Positions 1 through 9,524 of a stretch of 64,000 nt of DNA are shown in pieces. How positions within the stretch are numbered: the stretch's first letter is position 1; each line of letters starts with the position of its first letter. The notes under the pieces were generated by a model. That model was not told the origin of the DNA. It ran no database searches and worked only from the letters and a program-made list of their open reading frames with translations. A program made the position numbers and the translations under genes. The stretch covers positions 124,001 through 188,000 of the forward strand of contig CAKSZL010000005.1 of assembly GCA_934525625.1 (NCBI GenBank). The letters run 5' to 3'. The stretch is from an uncultured Burkholderiaceae bacterium. GTDB taxonomy: Bacteria > Pseudomonadota > Gammaproteobacteria > Burkholderiales > Burkholderiaceae_B.

Positions 1-450
1 ATCGGCAACGGCTTGCTGCGCACGCTGATACGGCAAAATGACTTCGTCGCGCCAGCGCTTGATGGCTTCCGGCGCCCTGGCGCTTTCGCCTATCAGCAAG
101 CGCAGCGTGGCGATGGTTCGCGGCTGCATCAAGTTTTCGTAAGATAGATCGATGAAGCGGTCGATGGCTTCGCGCACGGTTTCGCCCGGCAGCAACTGCC
201 ATTGCTCGGCCTCGAAACGCGGCCGCAGCACCTGCGTCAGCAAGGCTTCGAAGATTTCGTCCTTGCTGGTGAAGTGCGCATACAGGCCAGCCTTGGACAA
301 GCCGGCGCGTCCGGCGATGCGCTCCACCGTGGCCGCGCCAAAGCCGTGCTCGCTGAATTCCAGCAAAGCGGCTTCCAGTATTTTTTGCTTGCGCACTTCG
401 GGCGACAAGCGAACACGCTTTTTCTTGGGCGCTTGAATGCTTGCTGTCAT
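1..450 (-). CDS. TetR/AcrR-family transcriptional repressor (3' end outside window)
   Basis: Read right to left from ATG at 450; 150 codons are visible before the gene runs off the left edge. Residues about 20-66 form a TetR helix-turn-helix: KILEAALLEFSEHGF, then TVERIAGRAG and LSKAGLYAHFTSKDEIFEAL. The visible C-terminal half belongs to the variable ligand-binding region and gives no hint of ligand. It diverges from the efflux operon that begins at 545, with 94 bp between the two starts, and that gap holds a perfect palindrome (482-507). Local TetR repressors of efflux operons usually have this arrangement, so control of both itself and the operon is inferred. The inducer is unknown. Confidence 0.9.
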   Translation of the reverse strand, partial: MTASIQAPKKKRVRLSPEVRKQKILEAALLEFSEHGFGAATVERIAGRAGLSKAGLYAHFTSKDEIFEALLTQVLRPRFEAEQWQLLPGETVREAIDRFIDLSYENLMQPRTIATLRLLIGESARAPEAIKRWRDEVILPYQRAQQAVAD

Positions 451-481
451 GACATTTCCCCTCGCGGAATCTCCACTCCGC

Positions 482-507
482 TTTTACCGACCTCATGGTC
501 GGTAAAA
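482..507. promoter_or_regulatory. Perfect palindrome, probable TetR operator
   Basis: Arms TTTTACCGACC (482-492) and GGTCGGTAAAA (497-507) are exact reverse complements around a 4-nt centre TCAT. The site lies midway between the divergent starts of the TetR gene (450) and the efflux operon (545), where a repressor dimer would block both promoters. Size and symmetry fit TetR-family operators; assignment to this regulator is inferred from position. Confidence 0.8.
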
Positions 508-544
508 GTGTACAATATCCCTGATCACAGGAAGGATATTTTTT

Positions 545-1996
545 ATGGGTGCACCACGCGGCGGTCTTCACAAGCGATGCTATCGCCATTCTCATGTCGG
601 CGCACTGGTGATAGCCGCGTTTCTGGCCGGGTGCGCCGCCCCCACCCAGGAATCCACGACCACAGCGCTGCCGGTGCCCGGGCAATGGTCGGTGCAAGAC
701 GCGAACGCCGACGCTCAAGCCGCCCGCGCCCTGAGCTGGCAAGACTATTTCAGCGACCCCGGCCTGCGGCAGGCCATCGCCACCGCGCTGACCAACAACC
801 GCAACCTGCGCCAGGCCGTGCTGCGCGTGGAGGAAGCGCGCGCCAGCTACGGCATCCAGCGCGCCGCCAGTTTTCCCAACCTCGACCTGGGCGCGCAAGG
901 TGCCCGCGCCCGCGTGCCCGCCGACCTCAGCCCCACGGGCCAGGCCGCGGCCGGCAACGAAATGCGCGCGCACGTCGGCCTGAACAGCTGGGAAATCGAC
1001 TTATGGGGCCGCGTGCGCAGCCTGAACGAAGCCGCACTGCAATCCTACCTGGCTTCCGACGCCGCACGCCAGGCCGTGCAGACGGCGCTGATCGCCGAAG
1101 TGGCCGACGCCTATCTAGGGCTGCTGGCGCTGGACGAACGCGTGGCGCTGGCGCGCGCCACCATCGCCAGCCACGAAAAATCGCGCGACATCTTCCGCCG
1201 GCGGCACGAGGTGGGCGCAATCTCCACGCTGGAATTCACTCAGGTTGAAACCCTGCTGGTGCAGGCGCGCGCGCTAGGCGCCCAGCTGGAGCAAGCCCGC
1301 GACGCCCAGGTCCATGCGCTGAATCTGCTGCTGGGCAATGCCGACGACATCGCCCAAGGCGAACGGCCCAAGCTGTATGACGAGAAATTTTTCTCTACTC
1401 TGCAAGTGGGCCTGCCTTCCGAAGTGCTGATCTTGCGCCCCGACATCGTGGCCGCCGAGCATCGCCTGCGCGCGGCCCGGGCCAACATCGCCGCCGCGCG
1501 CGCCGCTTTCTTTCCGCGCATTGCGCTGACGGGCGCGCTGGGCACGGCCAGCACCGAACTGAGCAATCTGTTCCAGGGCGCCAGCCGAAGCTGGTCGTTC
1601 ATGCCGTCCATTACGCTGCCCATCTTCGATGGCGGCCGCCTGCGCGCCAACCTGGATCTGGCTCAAGTGCGCAGCGAGCTGGCCGTGGCGGATTATGAAA
1701 AGGCCATACAGAACGCCTTTCGCGAAGTGGCGGACGCGCTGTCGGCCCGCCAGTGGCTGACCGAACGCGTGGCCATCCAGCGCGAGGCCGTGCAAACCCA
1801 GGCGCGCCGCGCCGACCTGGCCAAGCTGCGCTACGACAGCGGCGCCGCCGCCTACCTGGAAGTGCTGGACGCCGAACGCGATCTGCTCGACGCCCAGCAG
1901 CAACTGGTGCAGGTGCGGCGCGACTTGCTGGCCAGCCACATCGCCCTGTACGCCGCCTTGGGCGGCGGCGCGAATTCTCCGTCCGTCCAACCCTGA
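545..1996 (+). CDS. NodT-family outer-membrane efflux lipoprotein (TolC-like)
   Basis: Outer-membrane channel of a tripartite efflux pump, 483 aa, the usual size for NodT/OprM-type proteins. A positively charged N-terminus and hydrophobic stretch end in the lipobox LAGC with Cys30, predicting a lipoprotein. Two repeated outer-membrane efflux domains follow, with typical phrases such as LRQAVLRVEEARASYG, GLNSWEIDLWGRV, LRPDIVAAEHRLRAA and PSITLPIFDGGRLRANL. The ATG at 545 lies 38 bp past the operator palindrome. It is first in an operon with an adaptor (2015), a double-ATPase transporter (3105) and a permease (5938), so it is the exit duct for that pump. Substrate unknown. Confidence 0.92.
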   Translation: MGAPRGGLHKRCYRHSHVGALVIAAFLAGCAAPTQESTTTALPVPGQWSVQDANADAQAARALSWQDYFSDPGLRQAIATALTNNRNLRQAVLRVEEARASYGIQRAASFPNLDLGAQGARARVPADLSPTGQAAAGNEMRAHVGLNSWEIDLWGRVRSLNEAALQSYLASDAARQAVQTALIAEVADAYLGLLALDERVALARATIASHEKSRDIFRRRHEVGAISTLEFTQVETLLVQARALGAQLEQARDAQVHALNLLLGNADDIAQGERPKLYDEKFFSTLQVGLPSEVLILRPDIVAAEHRLRAARANIAAARAAFFPRIALTGALGTASTELSNLFQGASRSWSFMPSITLPIFDGGRLRANLDLAQVRSELAVADYEKAIQNAFREVADALSARQWLTERVAIQREAVQTQARRADLAKLRYDSGAAAYLEVLDAERDLLDAQQQLVQVRRDLLASHIALYAALGGGANSPSVQP

Positions 1997-2014
1997 CGCC
2001 AAGGTTGATCCACG

Positions 2015-3100
2015 ATGCCCACCTTCTTCAGCAAAACATCGAACAAAATTATCGCCGCCGGCGCGCTGGCCGCATTGGCGGCGCTGGCCTGGTATGGCTG
2101 GCGCCAGTTGCAAGACGACGGCCTGGGAGACGCCTTCGTCAGCGGCAACGGCCGCATCGAGGCCACCGAGGTGGACGTCGCCACCAAGTTCCCCGGCCGA
2201 GTCACCGACATCCTGGTACGCGAGGGCGACTTCGTGCGGGCCGGCCAGGTGCTGGCCAATATGCAGGTGGATACCTTGCAGGCGCAGCTTGCCGAAGCGC
2301 AAGCCATGCATCAAGAAGCCCAGCAAGCCATCGCCGCCGCGCTTGCGCAGGTGGCGCTGCGCCAAAGCGACGCCGCCGCCGCGCGGGCCATCGTCACGCA
2401 GCGCGAGGCCGAGCTGGACGCCGCCAAGCGCCGGCTGGCGCGTTCCGAAAAGCTGGCGCGCGACGGCGCCGCTTCGCAGCAGGAGCTGGACGACGACCGG
2501 GCGCGCACCCGCAGCGCCGAAGCCGCCTTGTCGGCCTCGCAGGCCCAGGTCGTCGCCGCCGAAGCCGCCATCGAAGCGGCGCGCGCCCAGCACACCGGCG
2601 CGGTGGCGCGCGCCAATGCCGCGCAGGCCACCGTGCGGCGCATCGAGGCCGACATCACCGACAGCGAACTCAAGGCGCCGCGCGACGGCCGCATCCAGTT
2701 TCGCATCGCGCAGCCCGGCGAGGTGCTGGCCGCGGGCGGACGCGTGCTGAACCTGGTCGACCTGACCGACGTCTACATGACCTTCTTCGTGCCGGAAACC
2801 CTGGCCGGGCGTGTGGCGCTGGGCGCCGAGGCGCGCATCGTGCTGGACGCCGCGCCGCAGTACCCGATTCCCGCCGCCATCTCCTTCGTGTCCAGCACCG
2901 CGCAGTTCACCCCCAAAACCGTGGAGACCGCCTCGGAGCGGCAAAAGCTGATGTTCCGCGTACGCGCCCATATCGCGCCCGAGCTGCTGCGCAAATACCA
3001 GACCCAGGTGAAGACCGGCCTGCCGGGCGTGGCCTGGATCAAGCTGGACCCGGACGCCGCCTGGCCCGAGCATTTGACACCGCGCCGAACGGAGCAATAA
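2015..3100 (+). CDS. HlyD-family membrane fusion (adaptor) protein
   Basis: Periplasmic adaptor of an ABC-type efflux pump, 361 aa, resembling the YhiI/YbhG type. One N-terminal membrane anchor lies at about residues 12-29. A biotinyl-lipoyl half follows ([20 protein letters not shown], then [14 protein letters not shown]). A long Ala/Gln/Glu/Arg-rich coiled-coil hairpin spans roughly residues 85-215. The second lipoyl half ([20 protein letters not shown]) and a beta-barrel C-terminus complete the fold. It sits 18 bp after the outer-membrane gene and 4 bp before the ATPase gene, so the three are very probably co-transcribed and form one envelope-spanning complex. Confidence 0.93.
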   Translation: MPTFFSKTSNKIIAAGALAALAALAWYGWRQLQDDGLGDAFVSGNGRIEATEVDVATKFPGRVTDILVREGDFVRAGQVLANMQVDTLQAQLAEAQAMHQEAQQAIAAALAQVALRQSDAAAARAIVTQREAELDAAKRRLARSEKLARDGAASQQELDDDRARTRSAEAALSASQAQVVAAEAAIEAARAQHTGAVARANAAQATVRRIEADITDSELKAPRDGRIQFRIAQPGEVLAAGGRVLNLVDLTDVYMTFFVPETLAGRVALGAEARIVLDAAPQYPIPAAISFVSSTAQFTPKTVETASERQKLMFRVRAHIAPELLRKYQTQVKTGLPGVAWIKLDPDAAWPEHLTPRRTEQ

Positions 3101-3104
3101 GGCC

Positions 3105-5936
3105 GTGAAGCCCTCAACGCCCGACATCGCCGCCAGCCTGGAAGGCGTCGGCCTGCGCTACGGGGCCACCGTCGCCCTGGAGGGCGTCACGCTGGACATC
3201 CCGGCCGCATGCGTGGTGGGCCTGATCGGGCCCGACGGCGTGGGCAAGTCCAGCCTGTTGGCGCTGCTTGCGGGCGCACGCGCCGTGCAGCGGGGCAAGG
3301 TGCTGGCCTTGGGCGGCGACATGGCGCAAGCCGGCCACCGCAACCGTGTGTGCCCGCGCATCGCCTACATGCCGCAAGGCCTGGGCAAGAACCTGTACCC
3401 CACCTTGTCGGTGGAGGAAAACCTGCAATTCTTCGCCCGTTTGTTCGGCCACGACGCGCTCGAACGGCGCCGCCGCATCGACGATCTCACACGCGCCACC
3501 GGGCTCTACGATTTTCTCGGCCGCCCGGCGGGCAAGCTCTCCGGCGGCATGAAGCAGAAGCTGGGCCTGTGCTGCGCCTTGATCCACGACCCCGACCTGC
3601 TGATTCTGGACGAACCCACCACCGGCGTCGACCCGCTGGCGCGCGCCCAGTTCTGGAGCCTGATCGCGCGCATACGGCGCGAGCGCCCGTCCATGAGCGT
3701 CCTCGTCGCCACCGCCTATATGGACGAGGCCCAGGGCTTCGATTGGCTGGTCGCCATGGACGCCGGCAAGGTGCTGGCCACCGGCAGCCCGGGCGAACTG
3801 CTGGCGCGCACCGGCAGCCCGAATCTGGAAACCGCCTTCATCGAACTGCTGCCGGCGGCGCGCAAGCAAGGCCACGCGCCGGTGGTGATTCCGCCGCTGC
3901 AGGCCGATGCCGACGACATCGCCATCGAAGCCAGCGGCCTGACTATGCGCTTCGGCGATTTCGTCGCCGTGGACCACGTGAGCTTTCGCATACGCAAGGG
4001 CGAAATCTTCGGCTTTCTGGGCTCCAACGGCTGCGGCAAATCGACCACGATGAAGATGCTGACCGGCCTGCTGCCGGCCAGCGAAGGGCGGGCCTGGCTG
4101 TTCGGGCAGGAAATCGACCCGCGCGACATGGAGACGCGCCGCCGCGTGGGCTATATGTCGCAAGCCTTCTCGCTGTACAGCGAACTGACGGTGCGGCAGA
4201 ACCTGGTGCTGCATGCGCGGCTGTTCCAGGTGCCGGCGGGCGAAATCGAAGGCCGCATCGCCGAGGTGGCCGAGCGCTTCGGGCTGGCTGACGCCCTGGA
4301 CACCCTGCCCTCGGCCTTGCCGCTGGGCATGCGCCAGCGGCTGTCGCTTGCGGTGGCCATCGTGCACAAGCCCGAGCTGCTGATACTGGACGAACCCACC
4401 TCGGGCGTCGATCCGGTGGCCCGCGACGCGTTCTGGCGCCTGCTGGTGGAACTGTCGCGGCGCGACCGCGTCACCATCTTCATCTCCACCCACTTCATGA
4501 ACGAGGCCGAGCGCTGCGACCGCATGTCGCTGATGCACGCGGGCAAGGTGCTGGACAGCGACACGCCCGCGGCGCTGATAGAGAAAAGGACCCCCACGGC
4601 TCCTTCGCTGCGCGAACTCCCTGCCCCCCAAGGGGGCGCTTTTTGCCTTGGGGCGGCCCAGCGGCAAAAAAAAGACGCACCGACGCTGGAAGAGGCCTTC
4701 ATCGATTACTTGGTCGAGGCCGGCGGCGGCAGCCCGGATGCGGACGGCGACGAGGCGCAAACCGAGCTGGCGGCCCGCGCCACGCAGGACGAACACGCCA
4801 CGGCCCCGGCGCGCTTCAGCCTGCAACGGCTGTTCAGCTTCATGTGGCGCGAATCGCTGGAGCTGCGCCGCGATCCCGTCCGGGCCACGCTGGCCTTGGC
4901 GGGCTCCCTGATCCTGCTGTTCGTCATCGGCTTCGGCATCAGCACCGACGTCAACGACTTGCGCTATGCCGTTCTCGACCGCGACCAGAGCACGCTCAGC
5001 CAAAGCTACCAGCTCAGCCTGTCGGGTTCGCGCTATTTCATCGAACAGCCCCCCATTACCGATTACGAAGACCTGGACAAGCGCATGCGCAGCGGCGAGC
5101 TGATGCTGGCGCTGGAAATACCGTCCGGCTTCGGGCGCGACCTGCTGCGCGGCACGCCGGTGACGATAGGCGCCTGGTTCGACGGCGCCATGCCTCAGCG
5201 CGGCGAAACCGTGCAAGGCTATATCCAGGGCATACACCAGCATTGGCTGGTGGAGCAAAGCCGCGAACGCCTGGGCATGGCGCCCGCCAGCTCGCTCTCC
5301 ATGGAAAGCCGGTTCCGCTACAACCCCGACGTGGAAAGCCTGCCCGCCATCGTTCCCGCCGTCATCCCGCTATTGCTGCTGATGATGCCCGCCATGCTGA
5401 CGGCGCTGGCCGTCGTGCGCGAAAAAGAGATGGGCTCCATCATCAATCTGTACGTCACGCCCGTGACGCGCAGCGAATTCCTGCTGGGCAAGCAACTGCC
5501 GTACATCGGCCTGGCCATGCTCAATTTCGTATTGATGCTGGCGCTGGCGGTAACGGTTTTCGGGGTGCCCATCAAAGGCAGCCTGGCCACGCTGACGCTG
5601 GCCACGCTGCTGTTCTGCATCATCTCCACCGGCATGGGGCTGCTGGCCTCGGCTGTTACGCGCAGCCAGATCGCCGCCATGTTCTTCGCCATGATAGGCA
5701 CGATGATTCCCGCCACGCAGTACGGCGGCATGCTGGACCCGGTGTCGTCGCTGCAAGGCGGGGGGCAGATCATCGGCGAAATCTACCCGGCCAGCCACAT
5801 GTTCACGATCAGCCGGGGCGTGTTCAACAAGGCCTTGGGGTTTTCCGATCTGTACGCCTCGCTGTGGCCCCTGCTGCTGGCGGCGCCCGTCATCGTCGGG
5901 CTGGCCATCGCGCTGCTCAGGAAACAGGAGCGCTGA
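3105..5936 (+). CDS. rbbA: RbbA-like ABC transporter: two ATPase domains fused to an ABC-2 permease, with a repeat-derived insert
   Basis: 943 aa, somewhat longer than E. coli RbbA. GTG start at 3105, four bases after the adaptor stop. ATPase domain 1: Walker [10 protein letters not shown] at 42-49, signature LSGGMKQK, Walker [11 protein letters not shown]. Domain 2: Walker [10 protein letters not shown] from about 306, and a degenerate signature LPLGMRQR that is typical of RbbA-like proteins. An ABC-2 membrane region fills the C-terminal third (for example [17 protein letters not shown]). Residues about 496-522 ([20 protein letters not shown] and on) are encoded by a copy of dispersed repeat A, inserted just before [10 protein letters not shown]. 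The sequence on either side reads as continuous family sequence, so the insert probably sits in a tolerated linker. With its neighbours it is likely an exporter; the ribosome link known for E. coli RbbA is not shown here. Confidence 0.88.
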   Translation: MKPSTPDIAASLEGVGLRYGATVALEGVTLDIPAACVVGLIGPDGVGKSSLLALLAGARAVQRGKVLALGGDMAQAGHRNRVCPRIAYMPQGLGKNLYPTLSVEENLQFFARLFGHDALERRRRIDDLTRATGLYDFLGRPAGKLSGGMKQKLGLCCALIHDPDLLILDEPTTGVDPLARAQFWSLIARIRRERPSMSVLVATAYMDEAQGFDWLVAMDAGKVLATGSPGELLARTGSPNLETAFIELLPAARKQGHAPVVIPPLQADADDIAIEASGLTMRFGDFVAVDHVSFRIRKGEIFGFLGSNGCGKSTTMKMLTGLLPASEGRAWLFGQEIDPRDMETRRRVGYMSQAFSLYSELTVRQNLVLHARLFQVPAGEIEGRIAEVAERFGLADALDTLPSALPLGMRQRLSLAVAIVHKPELLILDEPTSGVDPVARDAFWRLLVELSRRDRVTIFISTHFMNEAERCDRMSLMHAGKVLDSDTPAALIEKRTPTAPSLRELPAPQGGAFCLGAAQRQKKDAPTLEEAFIDYLVEAGGGSPDADGDEAQTELAARATQDEHATAPARFSLQRLFSFMWRESLELRRDPVRATLALAGSLILLFVIGFGISTDVNDLRYAVLDRDQSTLSQSYQLSLSGSRYFIEQPPITDYEDLDKRMRSGELMLALEIPSGFGRDLLRGTPVTIGAWFDGAMPQRGETVQGYIQGIHQHWLVEQSRERLGMAPASSLSMESRFRYNPDVESLPAIVPAVIPLLLLMMPAMLTALAVVREKEMGSIINLYVTPVTRSEFLLGKQLPYIGLAMLNFVLMLALAVTVFGVPIKGSLATLTLATLLFCIISTGMGLLASAVTRSQIAAMFFAMIGTMIPATQYGGMLDPVSSLQGGGQIIGEIYPASHMFTISRGVFNKALGFSDLYASLWPLLLAAPVIVGLAIALLRKQER
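4586..4674 (+). repeat. Repeat A, copy 1, in frame inside the RbbA-like gene
   Basis: About 85 bp starting GGACCCCCACGGC and ending GGCGGCCCAGCGGCAAAAAA. The central palindrome GCCCCCCAAGGGGGC and the tract CGCTTTTTGCCTTGGG match the intergenic copies at 21.8, 46.9 and 58.0 kb. The left part (CCTTCGCTGCGCGAACTCC) is more diverged. It adds about 28 codons without a stop and without breaking the frame. Confidence 0.85.
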
Positions 5937-5937
5937 G

Positions 5938-7065
5938 ATGCGAAGAAAACTGGCCAACGTCTGGCGCCTGGGCGTAAAGGAGTTGTGGAGCCTGTGGCGC
6001 GACCCCGTCATGCTGGTGCTGATTCTGTACTCGTTCACGCTGGCCATTTATTCCGCCGCGACGGCGCTGCCCGAGACCCTGAACCATTCTCCAATAGCCA
6101 TCGTCGACGAAGACCACTCCCAACTGTCGCAGCGCATCGTCACGGCTTTCTATCCGCCGCATTTCAAGCCGCCCGCACTCATCCAGCCCGAGCAGGTGGA
6201 CCCGGGCATGGACGACGGCACCTACACGTTCGTGCTGCACATTCCCGTCAATTTCCAGCGCAATATTCTGGCGGGCAGGCAGGCCGACATCCAGTTGAAC
6301 ATCGACGCCACGCGCATGAGCCAGGCCTTTACCGGCAGCGGCTACATCCAGCAGATCGTCAGCGCCGAGGTAACGGAATTCCTTGACCGGCATCGCGGCG
6401 CCACGGCGCTGCCGGTGGAGCTGGCGCTGCGCGCGCGCTTCAACCCGACGCTGGAGAAATCGTGGTTCGGCAGCCTGACGCAGATCGTGAACCAGATTGC
6501 GATGCTGTCCATCATCCTGACCGGCGCCGCGCTGATCCGCGAACGCGAACACGGCACCATCGAGCATCTGCTCGTCATGCCCGTGACGCCGGCCGAAATC
6601 ATGGTGGCCAAGATATGGTCCATGGGGCTGGTCGTGCTGCTGGCGTCCGCGCTGTCGCTGAACGTCGTGGTGCGCGGCCTGCTGAGCGTGCCGGTGGAGG
6701 GCTCCGTCCCCTTGTTCTTCGTGGGCACGGCGCTGATGCTGTTCGCCACGACTTCCATGGGTATCATGATGGCGACGCTGGCGCGCAACATGCCGCAGTT
6801 CGGCATGCTGACGGTGCTTGTGCTGCTGCCGCTGCAAATGCTTTCAGGCGGCAGCACGCCGCGCGAAAGCATGCCGCAGCTGGTGCAGGACATCATGCTG
6901 GCGGCTCCCACCACGCACTACGTCGAGCTGGGCCAGGCCATACTGTTTCGCGGCGCCGGGCTGGACGTCGTGTGGAAGCCTTTCCTGGCCTTGCTGCTTA
7001 TCGGTACGATATTGTTTGTTTTCTCGCTGAGGCGATTCCGCAAAACCATCAGCCGCATGGCCTGA
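5938..7065 (+). CDS. ABC-2 type efflux permease (YhhJ/YbhR type)
   Basis: Inner-membrane permease, 375 aa, starting one base after the stop of the RbbA-like gene (TGAGATG). One N-terminal membrane helix (LVLILYSFTLAIYSAAT) is followed by a large extracytoplasmic domain (residues about 50-175). A cluster of helices comes after GTIEHLLVMPVTPAEIMVAK, the signature cytoplasmic loop of ABC-2 permeases, and LQMLSGGSTPRESMP lies near the end. It lacks an ATPase, so it should partner with the double ATPase upstream. Last gene of the efflux operon; the next gene starts 46 bp on. Confidence 0.93.
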   Translation: MRRKLANVWRLGVKELWSLWRDPVMLVLILYSFTLAIYSAATALPETLNHSPIAIVDEDHSQLSQRIVTAFYPPHFKPPALIQPEQVDPGMDDGTYTFVLHIPVNFQRNILAGRQADIQLNIDATRMSQAFTGSGYIQQIVSAEVTEFLDRHRGATALPVELALRARFNPTLEKSWFGSLTQIVNQIAMLSIILTGAALIREREHGTIEHLLVMPVTPAEIMVAKIWSMGLVVLLASALSLNVVVRGLLSVPVEGSVPLFFVGTALMLFATTSMGIMMATLARNMPQFGMLTVLVLLPLQMLSGGSTPRESMPQLVQDIMLAAPTTHYVELGQAILFRGAGLDVVWKPFLALLLIGTILFVFSLRRFRKTISRMA

Positions 7066-7111
7066 CAGCCCTCAAGAACCATTTTGACGGCGCTTCGGCG
7101 CCCCGACCCGC

Positions 7112-8059
7112 ATGAATACCGACACTCTTACCGGCCTGCAACAGTTGCTGGATTACGTACGGCCCATGGGCCGCGTACGCATCGCCGTCGTTCACCCCTG
7201 CGACGCGCTCAGCCTGGCCTCCGCGCTGGACGCGCGCGACGCCGGCCTGATCGAACCCGTGCTTGTCGGCCCCGCCGGCAAGATACGCGCCACGGCGCAG
7301 GCCGCCGGCCTGGACATCTCCGGCCTGCAAATCGAAGACGCGCCGCACAGCCACGCCGCCAGCGACCGCGCCGTCGAGCTGGCGCGCCGGCAGGAAGTGG
7401 AAGCCTTGATGAAAGGCAGCCTGCACACCGACGAACTGCTCAAGGCCGTGCTGAACAGCGCCACGGGCCTGCGCACCGAACGCCGCCTGAGCCATTGCTT
7501 TCTGATGCAGACGCCGGCCTACCCGCGCCCCTTCATCATCACCGACGCCGCCGTCAACATCGCGCCCACGCTGATGGACAAGGCCGACATCGTGCGCAAC
7601 GCCATCGACCTGGCGCACGCCATCGGCGTGGCCGAACCGCGCGTGGCCATCCTGGCCGCGGTGGAAACCGTCCACGCCAACATGCCGGCCACGCTGGACG
7701 CCGCCGCGCTGTGCAAGATGGCCGACCGGGGCCAGATCAAGGGCGCCGTGCTCGACGGCCCGCTGGCCTTCGACAACGCCGTCTCGCCCGACGCGGTGCG
7801 CATCAAGGGCATTGTTTCCCCCGTGGCCGGGCAAGCCGACATTCTAGTCGTGCCCGACCTGGAAAGCGGCAACATGCTGGCCAAGCAACTGGAGTTCATG
7901 GGCCAGGCGGACAGCGCCGGCATCGTGCTGGGCGCGCGCGTGCCCATCGTCCTGACCAGCCGCGCCGACGCCCGCGACACCCGCGTGGCCTCGTGCGCCA
8001 TCGCCGTGCTGCTGGCCCACCGCCGCCGGCAGGCAAGCCCCGGAGCCGCCCTGGCATGA
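7112..8059 (+). CDS. pta: Phosphate acetyltransferase / butyryltransferase family enzyme
   Basis: 315 aa, the size of a single-domain Pta/Ptb catalytic unit. It converts acyl-CoA plus phosphate to acyl phosphate plus CoA. Family phrases include EALMKGSLHTDELLKAVL, RLSHCFLM, FIITDAAVNIAPTL, GAVLDGPLAFDNAVS, ADILVVPDLESGNMLAKQL and GIVLGARVPIVLTSRAD. The stop overlaps the start of the next gene (ATGA at 8056-8059), which encodes the matching kinase, so the pair is translationally coupled and runs acetyl-CoA to acetyl phosphate to acetate plus ATP, or the reverse. Acetyl rather than butyryl specificity is inferred from the partner. Confidence 0.9.
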   Translation: MNTDTLTGLQQLLDYVRPMGRVRIAVVHPCDALSLASALDARDAGLIEPVLVGPAGKIRATAQAAGLDISGLQIEDAPHSHAASDRAVELARRQEVEALMKGSLHTDELLKAVLNSATGLRTERRLSHCFLMQTPAYPRPFIITDAAVNIAPTLMDKADIVRNAIDLAHAIGVAEPRVAILAAVETVHANMPATLDAAALCKMADRGQIKGAVLDGPLAFDNAVSPDAVRIKGIVSPVAGQADILVVPDLESGNMLAKQLEFMGQADSAGIVLGARVPIVLTSRADARDTRVASCAIAVLLAHRRRQASPGAALA

Positions 8060-9309
8060 CGAGCTCTCTATACACCGGCCAGGGCCCGGCCGCCGACCCC
8101 GCCGCGCACGACCGCTACGCCACCCAAGGCGATCTCATCCTGGTACTGAACTGCGGCTCGTCCAGCATCAAGTTCGCCCTGTTCGACGACCAGGCCGTGC
8201 GGCGCGATCCCGTCTGGAACGGCAAGGTGCAGGGCATAGGCGGCCCAAACCCCGATTTCGGCGAAACCGGCGTGGCGCCCTACCCCATTTCGCTAGACGC
8301 CGAGCACCCGTATCGCGGCGCGCTGCAATGCATACGCGAGCGCGTCACGGCCAGGCTGGCCGGCCGGCGCATCGCCGCCATCGTGCATCGCGTCGTTCAC
8401 GGCGGCAGCAAGTATTTCGCGCCGGTGCGCGTCGACGCGGACGTGCTGGCCGATTTGCGCAGCTACATTCCGCTGGCGCCCCTGCACCAGCCCTTCGCGC
8501 TGGAAGCCGTGGAAATCCTGCTGCGCGAGCGGCCCGACATGGCGCAGGTGGCCTGCTTCGACACCGCCTTCCATTGCAGCCTGCCCGAAGTGGAACAGCA
8601 GTTGCCGCTGCCCCGCTCCATATGCGTGGACGGCTTGCGGCGCTATGGCTTTCACGGCCTGTCGTACGACTACATGTCGATCGCGCTGGCCGAGCGCCAT
8701 GGCGAACTGGCGCAGGGCCGCGTCATCGTGGCCCACTTGGGCGGCGGCGCCAGCCTGTGCGCCATGCAAGGCTTGCAAAGCGTCGCCACGACCATGGGCT
8801 TTTCCGCGCTGGACGGCTTGATGATGGGCACGCGCACCGGCTCGCTGGACCCGGGCGCGCTGCTTTACCTGATGCAAGTATGCGGGTACTCCATCGACGA
8901 GGTCGCGCGCATTCTGTATCACGAGTCGGGGCTGCTGGGCGTGTCGGGCCGCTCTTCCGAGCCGCGCGTGCTGCTGGCCCACGAAGCCGAAGACGAACCC
9001 TGCGCGCAGGCCTTGGCGCTGTACGTACGCCGCATCGTGCGCGAAGCCGGCGCGCTGGCGGCCGTACTGGGCGGCCTCGACCTGCTGGTGTTCACCGCCG
9101 GCGTGGGCGAACACATGCCCGAAATCCGCAAGCGCATCTGCGACGGCCTGAGCCTGTTCGGCATACGGCTGGACGACGCCGCCAACCAGGCCAATGCGCC
9201 GCTCATCTCGTCGCCGGACAGCCCGGTGGCCGTAGGCGTCGAGCCCACCAACGAGGAATGGATAGCGGCGCGGCACGCCTGCGCCTTGCTGGCCTGCGCG
9301 CCAGAGTAG
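8056..9309 (+). CDS. ackA: Acetate kinase
   Basis: Interconverts acetyl phosphate plus ADP and acetate plus ATP in the cytosol. 417 aa from the ATG at 8056, which overlaps the pta stop. Acetokinase signature 1 is VLNCGSSSIKFALFD near residue 31, signature 2 is RRYGFHGLSYDYMS, and the phosphate loop is AHLGGGASLCAM. MMGTRTGSLDPGALLYLM and FTAGVGEHMPEIR are also diagnostic. An N-terminal extension of about 25 residues precedes the usual start of the fold. Upstream in-frame starts exist within pta but are less likely than the coupled ATG. A decayed copy of repeat A follows the stop. Confidence 0.95.
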   Translation: MTSSLYTGQGPAADPAAHDRYATQGDLILVLNCGSSSIKFALFDDQAVRRDPVWNGKVQGIGGPNPDFGETGVAPYPISLDAEHPYRGALQCIRERVTARLAGRRIAAIVHRVVHGGSKYFAPVRVDADVLADLRSYIPLAPLHQPFALEAVEILLRERPDMAQVACFDTAFHCSLPEVEQQLPLPRSICVDGLRRYGFHGLSYDYMSIALAERHGELAQGRVIVAHLGGGASLCAMQGLQSVATTMGFSALDGLMMGTRTGSLDPGALLYLMQVCGYSIDEVARILYHESGLLGVSGRSSEPRVLLAHEAEDEPCAQALALYVRRIVREAGALAAVLGGLDLLVFTAGVGEHMPEIRKRICDGLSLFGIRLDDAANQANAPLISSPDSPVAVGVEPTNEEWIAARHACALLACAPE

Positions 9310-9312
9310 CGG

Positions 9313-9387
9313 CGTTTTTGCCGCCGAGCCGTTCCCAAGGCAAAAAGCGCAGCAAGCCGAAGGTGCAGCGTGGGGGTATTTTTTGCG
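9313..9387 (-). repeat. Repeat A, copy 2, central hairpin missing
   Basis: Plus strand reads TTTTTGCCGCCGAGCCGTTC, CCAAGGCAAAAAGCGC, AGCAAGCCGAAGGTGCAGCG, TGGGGGTATTTTTT. It matches the other copies in reverse orientation except that the central CCCCCTTGGGGGGC block (about 13 nt) is cleanly absent. It lies between ackA and tsaE. Confidence 0.82.
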
Positions 9388-9524
9388 CGGGTGTTGCCTT
9401 TGTGCCATAGTGGCGAGTTTTCCGATTCCGCCCGCCGCACGCGCGCTTTTTTCGCGTCCAAGCCCGTGCGGCCGCGCCGTCGCCATACCGCTGCCGCAAC
9501 GCCGGAGCATGGCCTTCTCAAGGT

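Noticed and set aside
1274..3127. Very long minus-strand open frame (617 codons) opposite the outer-membrane efflux and adaptor genes
   Set aside because: Low-complexity Gly/Ala/Arg/His composition typical of a mirror frame in GC-rich DNA; the plus-strand genes are unambiguous. The same holds for other long antisense frames (for example 3114-5258 and 38554-41148).
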